A stretch of 64,000 bases of DNA, taken from Pseudomonadota bacterium. Its GTDB lineage: Bacteria > Pseudomonadota > Alphaproteobacteria > Sphingomonadales > Sphingomonadaceae. The notes beneath the pieces are model-generated. The model was given only the letters and a program-made list of their open reading frames with translations. It did not search any database and was not told the origin of the DNA. Of the stretch, positions 1-10,306 are shown one piece after another (position 1 is the first letter of the stretch; every line of letters starts with the position of its first letter). Location of the stretch: the NCBI GenBank assembly GCA_029779535.1, contig JAKPAG010000086.1:1-64000 (forward strand). The letters are read 5' to 3'. The translations under genes were made by a program, and so were the position numbers.

Positions 1-160
1 TTGGCCTGGCCGGCCCACTCCCCCGGCCCAACCACCCACTGGGTACCTTGAACGGGTGTTTGGGCCGGGGGAGTGGGCCGGCCAGGCCAGGAAAAGCCGG
101 ATGGCTTTTCCGCACCGCCGTGAGGCGGAAAATAACTCATTCCCGCACCGCAGCCGGAAA
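1..160. repeat. Modular palindromic repeat, locus 1
   Basis: A long palindrome has 36-nt arms at 2-37 and 54-89 with one mismatch. They surround the 16-nt asymmetric centre ACTGGGTACCTTGAAC (38-53). Next comes a hairpin with arms GGAAAAGCC and GGCTTTTCC around GGAT (90-111). It is followed by a hairpin with GCACCGCC, loop GTGA and GGCGGAAA (112-131). A degenerate GCACCG...CCGGAAA string follows near 146-160. The same three modules recur at five other loci in the first 16.5 kb. No U-tract is present, so a plain terminator is unlikely. The window edge may cut the left side. Confidence 0.85.
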
Positions 161-167
161 CAAATCC

Positions 168-635
168 CTACAACGCGACCACGCCGCCGGTGCTGCCGAA
201 CCCGCCCTCGCCGCGCGCGGTTTCGTCGAGTTCGCTCACTTCCACCCAGCCGGCCTGGACCACCGGGGCCAGCACCAGCTGGGCGATGCGGTCGCCGCGG
301 CGGATCTCGAACGGGTCAGCGCCATGGTTGATCAGGATCACCTTCAGCTCGCCGCGATAGTCGCTGTCGATCGTGCCGGGGGTGTTGGGCACGGTGATCC
401 CGTGCTTCAGCGCCAGGCCCGAGCGCGGGCGGACCTGCACTTCGAAGCCGTGCGGGATGGCCATGGCCAGGCCCGTGACCACCGCGTGGCGCGCGCCGGG
501 GGCCAAGGTTACGTCTTCGGCCGAAACCACGTCCATCCCGGCCGCGCCGCTGGTGGCATAGGCGGGCAGGTCCAGCCCCGCCCCATGCGGCAGGCGCTTA
601 ATCGGAACCGGGATTGGCGGCGGGGACGAGTGCAT
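168..635 (-). CDS. dut: Deoxyuridine 5'-triphosphate nucleotidohydrolase (dUTPase)
   Basis: Trimeric dUTPase of 155 aa, which hydrolyses dUTP to dUMP and PPi. This keeps uracil out of DNA and feeds dTMP synthesis. All five family motifs are visible in order: [36 protein letters not shown] and the C-terminal glycine-rich [10 protein letters not shown] that closes over the active site. I chose the ATG at 635 (MHSSPPPIP) because the family starts there; the reading frame stays open upstream inside coaBC. The start lies 38 bp inside the 3' end of coaBC, so the two are probably co-transcribed and translationally coupled. The length is normal for the family. Confidence 0.95.
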   Translation of the reverse strand: MHSSPPPIPVPIKRLPHGAGLDLPAYATSGAAGMDVVSAEDVTLAPGARHAVVTGLAMAIPHGFEVQVRPRSGLALKHGITVPNTPGTIDSDYRGELKVILINHGADPFEIRRGDRIAQLVLAPVVQAGWVEVSELDETARGEGGFGSTGGVVAL

Positions 636-2205
636 CGGCGATCCTTTCGACCAGGGCCAGGGCGACGTCGTCCTTTGGCATTTCCGGCAGACTTTCGACA
701 CCCTGCCCGGTGACGATATGCACGGCATTGGCATTGCCGCCCATCACGTCGCCCGACACGTCGTTGGCGACAATCCAGTCCGCCCCCTTGCGCCGGCGCT
801 TTTCCTTGGCGTGGTCGATCACCTTTTCGGTTTCGGCGGCGAAGCCCACCACCAGGCGCGGCCGCCGTTCGTGGACCGAAACCATGGCGAGGATGTCGGG
901 ATTCTCGGTCAGCCGCAGTGCCGGCGGGGCCGAGCCGCGCTTCTTCATCTTTTCCTGCGCCACGTCCATCGTGCGCCAATCGGCCACGGCGGCGACCATG
1001 ATCGCCACGTCCACCGGCAGGCTGCGCTTGACCGCCTCGGCCATTTCACGCGCGGTTTCGACGTCGATCCGCGTCACCCCGGGCGGGGTCGGCAGATGGA
1101 CCGGACCGCTGACCAGCAGCACTTCGGCCCCCAGCCGCGCGGCGGCGGCGGCAATGGCAAAGCCCTGCTTGCCCGAGCTGCGATTGGCGATGTAGCGCAC
1201 CGGATCGATCGGCTCGTGCGTCGGCCCGGCGGTGATCAGCACGCGCCTGCCCAGCAGCGGCCCATCGGCGGGCAGCGGTTCGGGATCGTCCCCGGCAAAG
1301 TCAGGCTGATCGTGCAGCGGATCATGGGCCAGTGCCTCGATCAGGGGTTCGGGCGGGGCCTGGTCCATCACCAGGTGGTTGATCGCCTCGGCATCGGTCG
1401 GCGGGGCGGCCTTGGCCTTGCCCTTCTTCGACAGCAGCGGACTGTCGAGGTTGAGGGGAATGTCCGGCTCGGCCGGGGGCAGATCCTCCTCGGCCAGGTC
1501 CGCCGGGGGCAGCAATTCGTCTTCGGCCAGCGGGTCGAAACGCGGTGTGGTCCGCTGGATCATGCTGGCGGACAGCCCGCCCAGATCCGCGCCCTGGGCC
1601 TCGATCTCGGCCAGCTCCTCGGCCAGCGGCGGCGGCGGCGGCGGCGCCAGCAGGGCGGGACTGTCCTGCCCCAGCGCGCGGCAGATCGCCTGCCACACCG
1701 CTTCGGGTTCGGGCAGGCGGCCGGGGCCGTATTCGCCGCAGGCCATCATCCCTTCATCGGGATCGAGCACCAGCACCCCGGCTTCGCGCAGGGTGGCGAC
1801 ATTGCGCTGGGTCGCGGCGTGCTGCCACATCCGCACGTTCATCGCCGGCACGGCCATGACCGGCTTGTCGGTGGCGAGCAGCAGCGTGGTCGCCAGATCG
1901 TCGGCGATCCCCGCCGCCATCCGGGCCATGAGGTCGGCCGTGGCCGGGCAGACTACCACCAGGTCGGCCTGGCGGCTGAGCTGGATGTGGCCCATCTCGA
2001 CCTCGGCCGTCAGATCCCACAGCGTGGTGTGGACCGGGCGTTCCGACAGCGCAGCCAGGGTCATCGCGGTGATGAACTTGGCGCCGCCTTCGGTCAGCAC
2101 GCAGGTCACCTCGCCCCCGCCCTTGCGGATCAGGCGCACCAGCTCGCACGACTTGTAGGCGGCAATGCCGCCGCCGACGATCAGCAGAATCCGTGGGCCG
2201 TTCAT
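598..2205 (-). CDS. coaBC: Bifunctional phosphopantothenoylcysteine decarboxylase / phosphopantothenate-cysteine ligase
   Basis: A 535-aa CoaBC (Dfp) enzyme catalysing two consecutive steps of coenzyme A synthesis. The N-terminal flavin-dependent CoaC domain shows GGGIAAYKS, the catalytic His in [16 protein letters not shown] and the substrate-clamp Cys in [11 protein letters not shown]. The C-terminal CoaB domain shows [16 protein letters not shown] and NRSSGKQG. The two are joined by an unusually long linker of about 140 residues, rich in Pro, Asp and Glu and including a run of six prolines; E. coli Dfp has almost no linker. The start at ATG 2205 fits the family alignment; a GTG at 2274 would add 23 residues, and neither has a strong Shine-Dalgarno. 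The 3' end overlaps dut. Confidence 0.94.
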   Translation of the reverse strand: MNGPRILLIVGGGIAAYKSCELVRLIRKGGGEVTCVLTEGGAKFITAMTLAALSERPVHTTLWDLTAEVEMGHIQLSRQADLVVVCPATADLMARMAAGIADDLATTLLLATDKPVMAVPAMNVRMWQHAATQRNVATLREAGVLVLDPDEGMMACGEYGPGRLPEPEAVWQAICRALGQDSPALLAPPPPPPLAEELAEIEAQGADLGGLSASMIQRTTPRFDPLAEDELLPPADLAEEDLPPAEPDIPLNLDSPLLSKKGKAKAAPPTDAEAINHLVMDQAPPEPLIEALAHDPLHDQPDFAGDDPEPLPADGPLLGRRVLITAGPTHEPIDPVRYIANRSSGKQGFAIAAAAARLGAEVLLVSGPVHLPTPPGVTRIDVETAREMAEAVKRSLPVDVAIMVAAVADWRTMDVAQEKMKKRGSAPPALRLTENPDILAMVSVHERRPRLVVGFAAETEKVIDHAKEKRRRKGADWIVANDVSGDVMGGNANAVHIVTGQGVESLPEMPKDDVALALVERIADALVPAANPGSD

Positions 2206-2312
2206 ATGGGCCAGCTTGTGCAACGCCCCTTCCCTTCGTGCAACAGGCTTTGCTTTCGGTTTTCCCTGAGGCACAGTGCCTAAGACCGAGTTAACGGGGG
2301 GAGTTACCGATA

Positions 2313-2711
2313 ATGCGCTGGATCCTGACGGCCCTGATTTTCCTGTTCGGCCTGTTCGACCTGTTCATGGGCCTGAATTTCCTGTTCAATCCGCAGGCTA
2401 CCGCCACCGGGTTCGGCCTGGAAGCCACCGGTACGCAGGGGATGTCGACGCTGCGGGCCGATTTCGCCGCCTTCTTCGGCGTGGTCGCGATTTGCATGAT
2501 GCTGGGCGCCTGGCGCCGCAACGGCGACCTGCTGCTGGTCCCGGCCGCGCTGATGGGCACCGCGGTGACCGTGCGCGCGATCAGCCTGGCGCTGGATGGC
2601 ACCTATCCCGGCTGGCAGGTGCCGATGCTGGTCGAAGCGCTGCACGTGGCGCTGCTGGTCGCCGCCTGGCGGGTGCTGCCGCACCATAAGATCGAAGAAC
2701 TGACTTCCTGA
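2313..2711 (+). CDS. Small integral membrane protein, DUF4345-like
   Basis: A 132-aa hydrophobic protein with about four membrane segments: residues 1-25, near 48-65, 73-92 and 105-121. Its overall pattern resembles the DUF4345 family, a tentative match made by eye. No catalytic motif is visible. GGGGGAG at about 2295-2301 gives a good ribosome-binding site for ATG 2313. It is divergent from coaBC, with 107 bp between the starts. Function unknown. Confidence 0.8.
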   Translation: MRWILTALIFLFGLFDLFMGLNFLFNPQATATGFGLEATGTQGMSTLRADFAAFFGVVAICMMLGAWRRNGDLLLVPAALMGTAVTVRAISLALDGTYPGWQVPMLVEALHVALLVAAWRVLPHHKIEELTS

Positions 2712-2712
2712 T

Positions 2713-2782
2713 TTGAGACCGGCTCACGCAGGTGCGGAATGGCCATCCGGCCCTTCCTGGCAACACCGGCCCGCTCTCCCTA
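2713..2782. repeat. Modular palindromic repeat, locus 2 (truncated)
   Basis: Module order is a GCACCG-type hairpin remnant (CCGGCTCACGCAGGTGCGG, about 2719-2737). A hairpin follows with arms GGAATGGCC and GGCCCTTCC around ATCC (2736-2757, one mismatch). Last comes only the left half of the long palindrome (CAACACCGGCCCGCTC, 2761-2776). The right half and the conserved centre are missing, and the copy stops at the stop codon of the facing membrane-protein gene. It lies between two convergent genes. Confidence 0.7.
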
Positions 2783-3889
2783 CCCCTTCGCGCGGCTCCA
2801 CAATGAGCCGATCGCGCGTGGGGTGAAGGCCAGGCCGGCGAACATCGCCGGGGCCACCATCGCACCCCAGTAGAAGTTGTCGGGCCGCCCCGCGATCATG
2901 AAGGCAAGGCCGTAGCCAAGGTAGAGCAGCGTGGCGAAAGCGCCGATCTGGCGCTTCCATCCCGCCCAGCCCAGCACCGCCAGGATCACCAGCGGCCCGG
3001 CCACGTAATGCGGCAGGAAGCGCAGGTTGCTGGACAGGACCACGTTGGACAGCCAGCCCGACAGGCCGCGCAGCGCCAGCCATGACGGTCCGAGCGGATC
3101 AGTGGGCAGCACTTGCTGCGCGACCAGGTGGAGGTGCAGGGCCAGCCCGGCCAGGAACACGGCGACCAGCGCGCTCCACGCCGCGCCTTCCTTGCGGTCG
3201 CCCCGCCAGAAGGCCATCGCCGCCATCAGCATGACATAAGGCAGCGCATGTTCGCGGATTGCCACCGCCAGCGCGGCCGCCGCCAGCGCCCCGCCCCAGC
3301 GTTTGCCCGGGCGGTGCAAGCCGAATGACAGCGCCAGCAATTGCCCGGCCCACAATTCGTGCAGCACGAAGTAATAGCGGTTCAGCCCCAGCGCCGCACC
3401 GAAGAAGATCAGCGTGGTGCCCATGCGCCGCAGCCGCGGGCTGCACCCTTCATCGCCCAGGCGCTGCCACCAGGCCCAGAGGATCGCCGCCATCAGCCCG
3501 ATCGCCACCACCAGTTGCCCGGTTTCGCCCAGCAGCATGCACAGGTAGGCCAGCGTTGGCAGCCGCACGGCAAAGCCGGGACGCACCGGATAGTCGCTGC
3601 GGCGATGTTCCTGCGCAGCGACGACATAGTAATTCTCGCCCTTCGCGATGCGCAGGATCACCGTGTCGTACAGCGCCAGGTCATGGTCGCGGGGGCGTTC
3701 GGCCCCTTCGACCTTCGCCCCGGTGACATTGGCGACGAAGCCGGCGGTGCTGTAAGGCTGGTCGGCCGCCTTGATCGGCACCAACGCAGCGGCCAGCAGC
3801 AGCGCGGCCAGCGCCGCGAGCAAGAACCGCGCGGGCAGCCTGCCCCAGCTGGCGAACCTGTCGTCCGTGTCGCTCTGCCCGCCAGTCAT
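2780..3889 (-). CDS. Polytopic membrane protein of unknown function
   Basis: A 369-aa protein with an N-terminal membrane anchor (about residues 20-43), a hydrophilic stretch of about 75 residues, then seven or eight hydrophobic segments to the C-terminus. The layout, with a large first loop and multiple TMs holding Arg/His/Glu-rich connections, resembles GT-C type glycosyltransferases or mannosyltransferase-like proteins, but I see no diagnostic motif. ATG 3889 is preceded by AAGGGGG at a good distance; the TTG one codon upstream is less likely. The stop codon abuts repeat locus 2. Confidence 0.78.
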   Translation of the reverse strand: MTGGQSDTDDRFASWGRLPARFLLAALAALLLAAALVPIKAADQPYSTAGFVANVTGAKVEGAERPRDHDLALYDTVILRIAKGENYYVVAAQEHRRSDYPVRPGFAVRLPTLAYLCMLLGETGQLVVAIGLMAAILWAWWQRLGDEGCSPRLRRMGTTLIFFGAALGLNRYYFVLHELWAGQLLALSFGLHRPGKRWGGALAAAALAVAIREHALPYVMLMAAMAFWRGDRKEGAAWSALVAVFLAGLALHLHLVAQQVLPTDPLGPSWLALRGLSGWLSNVVLSSNLRFLPHYVAGPLVILAVLGWAGWKRQIGAFATLLYLGYGLAFMIAGRPDNFYWGAMVAPAMFAGLAFTPRAIGSLWSRAKG

Positions 3890-4024
3890 CAAGCCCCCTT
3901 GCGCAAGTCGTTGCCGGGCTTGTGCCTTCAGCCGGCCAGCCGCGCAAGCTGCGCATTGGGCGCGAGCCTGTTAGCTTGCGATTCAGCGGCGCTGTCCTAC
4001 ATAGGCGGGGAAAGGACCTGCCGA

Positions 4025-5965
<1,941 letters not shown>

Positions 5966-5974
5966 TCACTCTTT

Positions 5975-6008
5975 CGCGGAAACCGGGCCTCAGCCCCCGG
6001 TTTCCGCG
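5975..6008. terminator. Bidirectional hairpin between ftsH and the DUF3667 gene
   Basis: Perfect 13-bp arms at 5975-5987 (CGCGGAAACCGGG) and 5996-6008, with an 8-nt loop. The stop codon of the minus-strand DUF3667 gene sits in the loop and its last codons form the right arm. CTCTTT lies on the left side, but there is no long U-run, so it may rely on Rho or act mainly to block convergent transcription. Confidence 0.7.
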
Positions 6009-7051
6009 AGGACCAGCACGGTGAACAAGGTCAGCGCCGTCAGCGCGATCACCAGCAGCGCCGCCGTGCGCCAAAAGGCCCCGGCGCGGGTCAGCCCGTA
6101 GGTGCCGCGCAGCTGCTTGTACATGTGCAGCGGCGGCACAATGCCGACGAGCGCCGCAATGAACGGCGCACCCACCGCGTTACCAACCGCCACCACCACC
6201 GCCAGCAGCGACATGAAGCATAGCGAATAGGTGACGAAGACCGTGTGGTCGTAAAGCCGGTAGCGCCGGCTGAACGGGAACAGCAGCCACACGAAAGGCA
6301 CCGACAGCGGGATCAGCGCCCAGCTGTATTTATAGGCGTTGTTCTGCAGCTGGTAGAGCACCAGTGCCGGATTGGCCGCGAACCGTTTCAGCGCCTTGTC
6401 GATCGCCGGGATATCGCTGGACACGTTGCCATTGCCGGGGGCAGGCGAAGTGCCGGACTTCACCTCGCGCATGATGTCGAGCGCCTGCACCTGCGAGGCG
6501 ATCTCCTGGTCGAGCGCCGCCGTCGGTTGCCCCTTGGCTGCCAGCGCCGCGCGCTCGCGGTGCAGCTTGTCCAGCTGGGTTTGCGTCAGCTTGATGCCCT
6601 GCTCAAGGTTGGCCGTGCCCCCGTTGACGACCTTGGCGGGATCAAGGTCGATCCCGCCGGCCACCTGCTTGACCACCGCGAACATCAGGAACACGCAGAA
6701 CAGGAACAGCGCGATCGGGCTGACATAGGAGGCGCGCCGCCCGTCGATATATTCGCGGGTCAGCCGCCCCGGGCTGAACAGCAGGCGGGGCAGGGTGCGC
6801 CAGATCTTGCCTTCGAAGTGGAACACCCCGTGCAGCAGGTCGTGCCAGAACGCGCCCAAGGTCTTGTGGACGTGGGCCGCCTGGCCGCAACTATGGCAAT
6901 GGCTGCCGATCAGCACCGTGCCGCAGTTCAGGCAGGCGGATTCGTGGCTGTGCCCATCGCCGCCCTCGCCATGCGCGGGTTCGGCCGCGCGCGCGGCCAG
7001 CGCGCTTTGTGTAAGATCGCCAAGCACTTCGCCGCCGATGTCACCGGTCAC
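5990..7051 (-). CDS. DUF3667 domain membrane protein with N-terminal zinc ribbon
   Basis: A 353-aa protein. Residues about 41-55 carry paired cysteines (CLNCGTV...CHSCGQ) typical of the DUF3667 zinc ribbon. The family signature of an aromatic-rich amphipathic region (FWHDLLHGVFHFEGKIWRT) comes next, then a first TM near 112-132. A Gln/Lys/Glu-rich likely coiled coil follows at about 150-200, then four C-terminal TM segments. Function unknown; the family is common in sphingomonads and Bacteroidetes. The start is GTG 7051 with GGGGAGA just upstream. The C-terminus overlaps the ftsH terminator. Confidence 0.88.
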   Translation of the reverse strand: MTGDIGGEVLGDLTQSALAARAAEPAHGEGGDGHSHESACLNCGTVLIGSHCHSCGQAAHVHKTLGAFWHDLLHGVFHFEGKIWRTLPRLLFSPGRLTREYIDGRRASYVSPIALFLFCVFLMFAVVKQVAGGIDLDPAKVVNGGTANLEQGIKLTQTQLDKLHRERAALAAKGQPTAALDQEIASQVQALDIMREVKSGTSPAPGNGNVSSDIPAIDKALKRFAANPALVLYQLQNNAYKYSWALIPLSVPFVWLLFPFSRRYRLYDHTVFVTYSLCFMSLLAVVVAVGNAVGAPFIAALVGIVPPLHMYKQLRGTYGLTRAGAFWRTAALLVIALTALTLFTVLVLAETGG

Positions 7052-7140
7052 GATTGTCTCCCCAATGGCCTGTGGCGTTCATGGTCTTGCAAGCTTGCAC
7101 CGGTCAAGCCATCCTGCACCCAACCATCGGGAGAGAATGG

Positions 7141-7515
7141 ATGAAACGTGTCGCGCCTGCCCTGTGTCTTGCCCTGCTTGCCGCCAGCCCCGCCCTTGCC
7201 GCCGCCGGCGACACGAGCGTGGCCACCTTCCTGGCCAAGGCCGATGCGCTGAAAGCCAAGGGCCCGATGGCGCTGTTCTCGTCCGACATGAAAGTGTTGC
7301 AGCAGGAAGGCCAGGCCGCCGGGATGGCCTACAAGGCGCAGCTCGATGCCGAGCGCGCCCAGGGCCGCCCCAGCAGCTGCCCGCCAAAGGACGTCAAGAT
7401 CAGCAGCGACCAGGTGCTCAACCATTTGCGCACCTACCCCGCCGCGCAGCGCCCCGCCGTGACCATGCGCGCCGCCATCGGCGACATGTTCAAGCGCACC
7501 TGGCCGTGCCGGTAG
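7141..7515 (+). CDS. Secreted small protein, Rap1a/Tai-immunity-like
   Basis: A 124-aa protein with a clear Sec signal peptide (MKRVAPALCLALLAASPALAA). The C-terminal part (VLNHLRTYPAAQRPAV...AAIGDMFKRTWPC) matches the pattern of Rap1a/Tai-like proteins, which have a helix with L-R-x-x-P, an alanine-rich helix and a terminal Pro-Cys. That family includes type VI secretion immunity proteins but also many unassigned secreted proteins. No T6SS gene is in the window, so an immunity role is not implied. ATG 7141 has GGGAGAG upstream. Fold assignment is by eye and tentative. Confidence 0.72.
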   Translation: MKRVAPALCLALLAASPALAAAGDTSVATFLAKADALKAKGPMALFSSDMKVLQQEGQAAGMAYKAQLDAERAQGRPSSCPPKDVKISSDQVLNHLRTYPAAQRPAVTMRAAIGDMFKRTWPCR

Positions 7516-7535
7516 GCTGACCGGCCACGCCAACG

Positions 7536-7573
7536 AAAAGGCCCGCCTCCCCCAGGGGAAGCGGGCCTTTTTC
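7536..7573. terminator. Bidirectional rho-independent terminator
   Basis: The GGCCCGC arm (7540-7546) and the GCGGGCC arm (7561-7567) enclose a CTCCCC/GGGG inner stem. AAAA lies on the left and TTTTTC on the right. It serves both the upstream plus-strand gene and rpoZ from the other side. Confidence 0.88.
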
Positions 7574-7593
7574 AATGCGGCTGACGCCGGCGC

Positions 7594-7938
7594 TTAGCCG
7601 TCGTAGTCGCCGCCGATCGAGGTGTTGCGCACCGGCGCGGCAGCCGTGATCCGCAGCGCTTCGGCCGACTGGCTGAGCGAGCCGATGTCATCGACCTCGT
7701 CATCGTCTTCCGGCAGCACGCGCTGCAGGCTGGAAATGACCGATTCCTTGAGGTTTTCGGGCCGTACGGTCTGTTCGGCGATTTCGCGCAGGGCGACCAC
7801 CGGGTTCTTGTCGCGATCGCGGTCGATCGTCAGTTCGGCACCGCCCGAAATCTCGCGCGCACGCTGCGCGGCAAGCAGGACAAGGTCGAACCGGTTCGGG
7901 ATCTTGTCGACGCAATCTTCAACGGTAACGCGCGCCAT
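7594..7938 (-). CDS. rpoZ: DNA-directed RNA polymerase subunit omega
   Basis: A 114-aa omega subunit that helps assemble beta-prime and binds ppGpp in proteobacteria. The hallmark N-terminus [30 protein letters not shown] is present, although written here only as the family signature region (residues 1-30). The C-terminal extension is acidic. ATG 7938 is chosen over an upstream in-frame start because the family begins at [14 protein letters not shown] lies upstream. A TTGACT promoter is seen at 7979-8007. It shares a bidirectional terminator with the convergent gene. Confidence 0.96.
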   Translation of the reverse strand: MARVTVEDCVDKIPNRFDLVLLAAQRAREISGGAELTIDRDRDKNPVVALREIAEQTVRPENLKESVISSLQRVLPEDDDEVDDIGSLSQSAEALRITAAAPVRNTSIGGDYDG

Positions 7939-7978
7939 GGGGCACTCCAGTATCAGCAAAATTTCGCAGGAAAGCGGC

Positions 7979-8007
7979 TGCTACACGCGCAGCGATTCGC
8001 AAGTCAA
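7979..8007 (-). promoter_or_regulatory. Probable sigma-70 promoter of rpoZ
   Basis: On the minus strand, TTGACT (8002-8007) is followed by a 17-bp spacer and GTAGCA (7979-7984). The -35 is consensus-like and the -10 is weak. It lies about 40 bp upstream of the rpoZ start codon. Confidence 0.5.
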
Positions 8008-8035
8008 GAAAAATTCGTTTAAACCATTGTTTTCG

Positions 8036-9547
8036 TTAGTCAAATTGAGCGTATCCGCGCGAATCGGGAGCGAGGTTGCCGAACTTGGTGAATTCGCTCT
8101 GGAACAGCAGCTGGACATTGCCGGTGGAACCGTGGCGCTGCTTGGCAATGATCACTGTGGCCTTGTTCACCACTTCAAGGTGGCGCTGCATCCAGGTGTC
8201 ATACTTGGCGATGGCATCACCGGTGCTGGTCTCGGTCGGCTCGTCGGGCTTGAGCGCGTTGTGGTAGTATTCCTCGCGGAAGATGAACCACACCATGTCC
8301 GCGTCCTGTTCGATCGAGCCGGATTCGCGCAGGTCCGACAGCTGCGGGCGCTTGTCCTCGCGGCTTTCGACCGCACGGCTGAGCTGCGACAGCGCGATCA
8401 CCGGCACCGACAGTTCCTTGGCCAGGGTCTTCAGGCCGCGGCTGATTTCCGAGATTTCGTTGACGCGGTTGTCATTGGCGCGGCCCGATCCCTGCAACAG
8501 CTGCAGGTAGTCGATCACGATCAGCCCGATGTCGTGCCGCCGCTTCAGCCGCCGCGCGCGGGTGCGCAGCGCGGCGATGGTGAGGCCGGGGGTATCGTCG
8601 ATATAGAGCGGCAGTTCGGCCAGGCGCTGGCTGGCAAACGAGATGCGCTGGAAATCCTCGCGGCTGATCGAACCGCGCCGCAGCCGTTCGCTGCTGATTT
8701 CCGCCTGTTCGGCCAGGATACGCGTGGCCAGCTGATCGGCGCTCATTTCCAGGCTGAAAAAGGCGACCGGCGCGCCGACCGACTTGGCCGGGTCCATCTT
8801 GTGAACCTGGATATCCTCCAGAAAGCGTTCGGCGCAGTTGAAGGCGATGTTGGTAGCCAGCGAGGTTTTGCCCATGGCCGGACGCCCGGCCAGGATGATC
8901 AGGTCCGAATCGTGCAAACCGCCGATCTTGGCGTTGAGATCGTCAAGCCCGGTGGTCCGGCCCGAAATGTGCCCGCCCGAATTGAGCGCCTTTTCGATCT
9001 GGGTAATCGCCACCAGGCTGGATTGCCGGAACGACACCGCCTCGCTGCCGACCGAGGCGCCTTCGGCCACCTTGTATAGCGCGGCCTCGGCTTCGGAGAT
9101 CTGCTCCATCGGCTCGACCCGCTCGCTGGTGTCGAGTGCGGATGTGACCAGGTTGCGCCCCACGCTGACCAGTTCACGCAGCAAGGCCAGGTCATAGATC
9201 TGCTCGGCCAGCTCGCGCGGGGCGAGCAGGCCCTGCCCGTCCGCTGTCAGCCGCGCGAGATAAGCCGCACCGCCCAGTTCCTTCAGCGCATCATCCGCTT
9301 CGAAATAGGGCTTGAGCGTCACCGGGGTAACCACCGCCTTGCGGTCCAGCAGTTGCAGTATCCGGGCGTAGATGCGGTTGTGGACGGGTTCGAAGAAATG
9401 CTCGGGCCGCAGCTGGGTGTGCAGTTCCTCGATCACGCGGTTGTCGATCAGCACCGCGCCCAGGAATGCGGCTTCGGCTTCCACGTTGGCGGGCAGCGCG
9501 CGGGCGGCGGTTTCGTCGGGTCGGGTAATCAGATCGGTCTCGGCCAT
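8036..9547 (-). CDS. dnaB: Replicative DNA helicase
   Basis: A 503-aa hexameric 5'-3' helicase that unwinds the fork and recruits primase. The N-terminal DnaB domain (about residues 20-130) begins PANVEAEAAFLGAVLIDN. The RecA-like C-domain shows Walker A GRPAMGKTS, FSLEMSADQLATR, Walker B IGLIVIDYLQLL, and ALSQLSRAVE with the following arginine-rich motif. ATG 9547 fits the family. It is divergent from the UPF0262 gene, with a small perfect palindrome between them. Length is normal; no intein is present. Confidence 0.97.
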   Translation of the reverse strand: MAETDLITRPDETAARALPANVEAEAAFLGAVLIDNRVIEELHTQLRPEHFFEPVHNRIYARILQLLDRKAVVTPVTLKPYFEADDALKELGGAAYLARLTADGQGLLAPRELAEQIYDLALLRELVSVGRNLVTSALDTSERVEPMEQISEAEAALYKVAEGASVGSEAVSFRQSSLVAITQIEKALNSGGHISGRTTGLDDLNAKIGGLHDSDLIILAGRPAMGKTSLATNIAFNCAERFLEDIQVHKMDPAKSVGAPVAFFSLEMSADQLATRILAEQAEISSERLRRGSISREDFQRISFASQRLAELPLYIDDTPGLTIAALRTRARRLKRRHDIGLIVIDYLQLLQGSGRANDNRVNEISEISRGLKTLAKELSVPVIALSQLSRAVESREDKRPQLSDLRESGSIEQDADMVWFIFREEYYHNALKPDEPTETSTGDAIAKYDTWMQRHLEVVNKATVIIAKQRHGSTGNVQLLFQSEFTKFGNLAPDSRGYAQFD

Positions 9548-9607
9548 AAGCGTGTTTCAATGCGCGGGGACGGCGGCCCCCGCAAGCGGCAAGCGGCGTG
9601 AAATTAC

Positions 9608-9622
9608 TCCACAGCCTGTGGA
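9608..9622. promoter_or_regulatory. Perfect 15-nt palindrome in the dnaB/UPF0262 divergent gap
   Basis: TCCACAG, C, CTGTGGA forms exact 7-bp arms with a 1-nt centre. It lies 61 bp upstream of the dnaB start and 53 bp before the UPF0262 start. The position suits an operator acting on one or both genes. It resembles but does not match a DnaA box. Confidence 0.4.
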
Positions 9623-9674
9623 AGTTCGAGAGGGCACTTGCCCGCGCATTTTGCATCTGCGAAAAGCGCCCCCC

Positions 9675-10157
9675 ATGGCGGACGCGAGGATCATCCACAT
9701 CGAGCTCGATGAAGCGACGATCCTGTGGCGCAATGCGGATATCGAACAGGAACGCCGCATCGCCATCTTCGACCTGATCGAGGAAAACCGCTTCAAGCCG
9801 CTGCGCGCCTGGGAGGCCGGGCACCAGGGCCCCTACCGCCTGCGCCTGGCGGTGGATGACGGGCGGCTGGTGCTGACCGTGGCGGACGAGAGCGAGCAGC
9901 TGCTGGAAACGCTGATCCTGGGCCTGGGCCGGTTCCGCCGCCCGATCCGCGAATACTTCGCGATCTGCGACAGCTATTACCAGGCGATCCGCAAGGCCAC
10001 CGCCAACGAGATCGAGACGATCGACATGGCCCGGCGCGGCGTGCACAACGATGCCGCCGAACTTCTGCTGGAACGTCTTGAAGGAAAAGTGGAAACCGAC
10101 TTCGCCACGGCGCGGCGGCTCTTTACCCTGATCTGCGTGCTGCATATCAGGGGGTAG
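9675..10157 (+). CDS. UPF0262 family protein
   Basis: A 160-aa cytosolic protein of the alphaproteobacterial UPF0262 family, function unknown. The family pattern is plain: an N-terminal IIHIELDE, ERRIAIFDLIEENRF, then ADESEQLLETLILGLGRFRR, DYY-like SYYQAIRKA and a helical end. ATG 9675 follows the first alignable residue. It is divergent from dnaB and followed by repeat locus 3. No membrane segment or catalytic motif is visible. Confidence 0.9.
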   Translation: MADARIIHIELDEATILWRNADIEQERRIAIFDLIEENRFKPLRAWEAGHQGPYRLRLAVDDGRLVLTVADESEQLLETLILGLGRFRRPIREYFAICDSYYQAIRKATANEIETIDMARRGVHNDAAELLLERLEGKVETDFATARRLFTLICVLHIRG

Positions 10158-10169
10158 GAGGAGGATTTC

Positions 10170-10267
10170 TTTCCGCCTCATGGCGGTGCGGGAAGGCCAT
10201 CCGGCCCTCCCTGACCTGGCCGACCCACTCCTCCGGCCAGGTCAAGCCAACTGCGGATGCAGTTGGC
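10170..10267. repeat. Modular palindromic repeat, locus 3 (short form)
   Basis: Four hairpins run in series. TTTCCGCC, TCAT, GGCGGTGC is at 10170-10189. GGAAGGCC and GGCCCTCC around ATCC is at 10191-10210, with one mismatch. A short version of the central palindrome has exact arms GACCTGGCCG and CGGCCAGGTC (10213-10243). GCCAACTGC and GCAGTTGGC around GGAT is exact at 10246-10267. The 16-nt centre found in loci 1, 4 and 5 is absent here. The element fills the gap after the UPF0262 stop. Confidence 0.8.
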
Positions 10268-10306
10268 GCATCCAACAACTAAATCAGGTCGCAAGGGTAT
10301 CCAGTG

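Noticed and set aside
718..2283. A 521-aa plus-strand frame opposite coaBC
   Set aside because: Low-complexity His/Arg/Gln-rich translation typical of the antisense of a high-GC gene; no domain, and the minus strand carries a full CoaBC.
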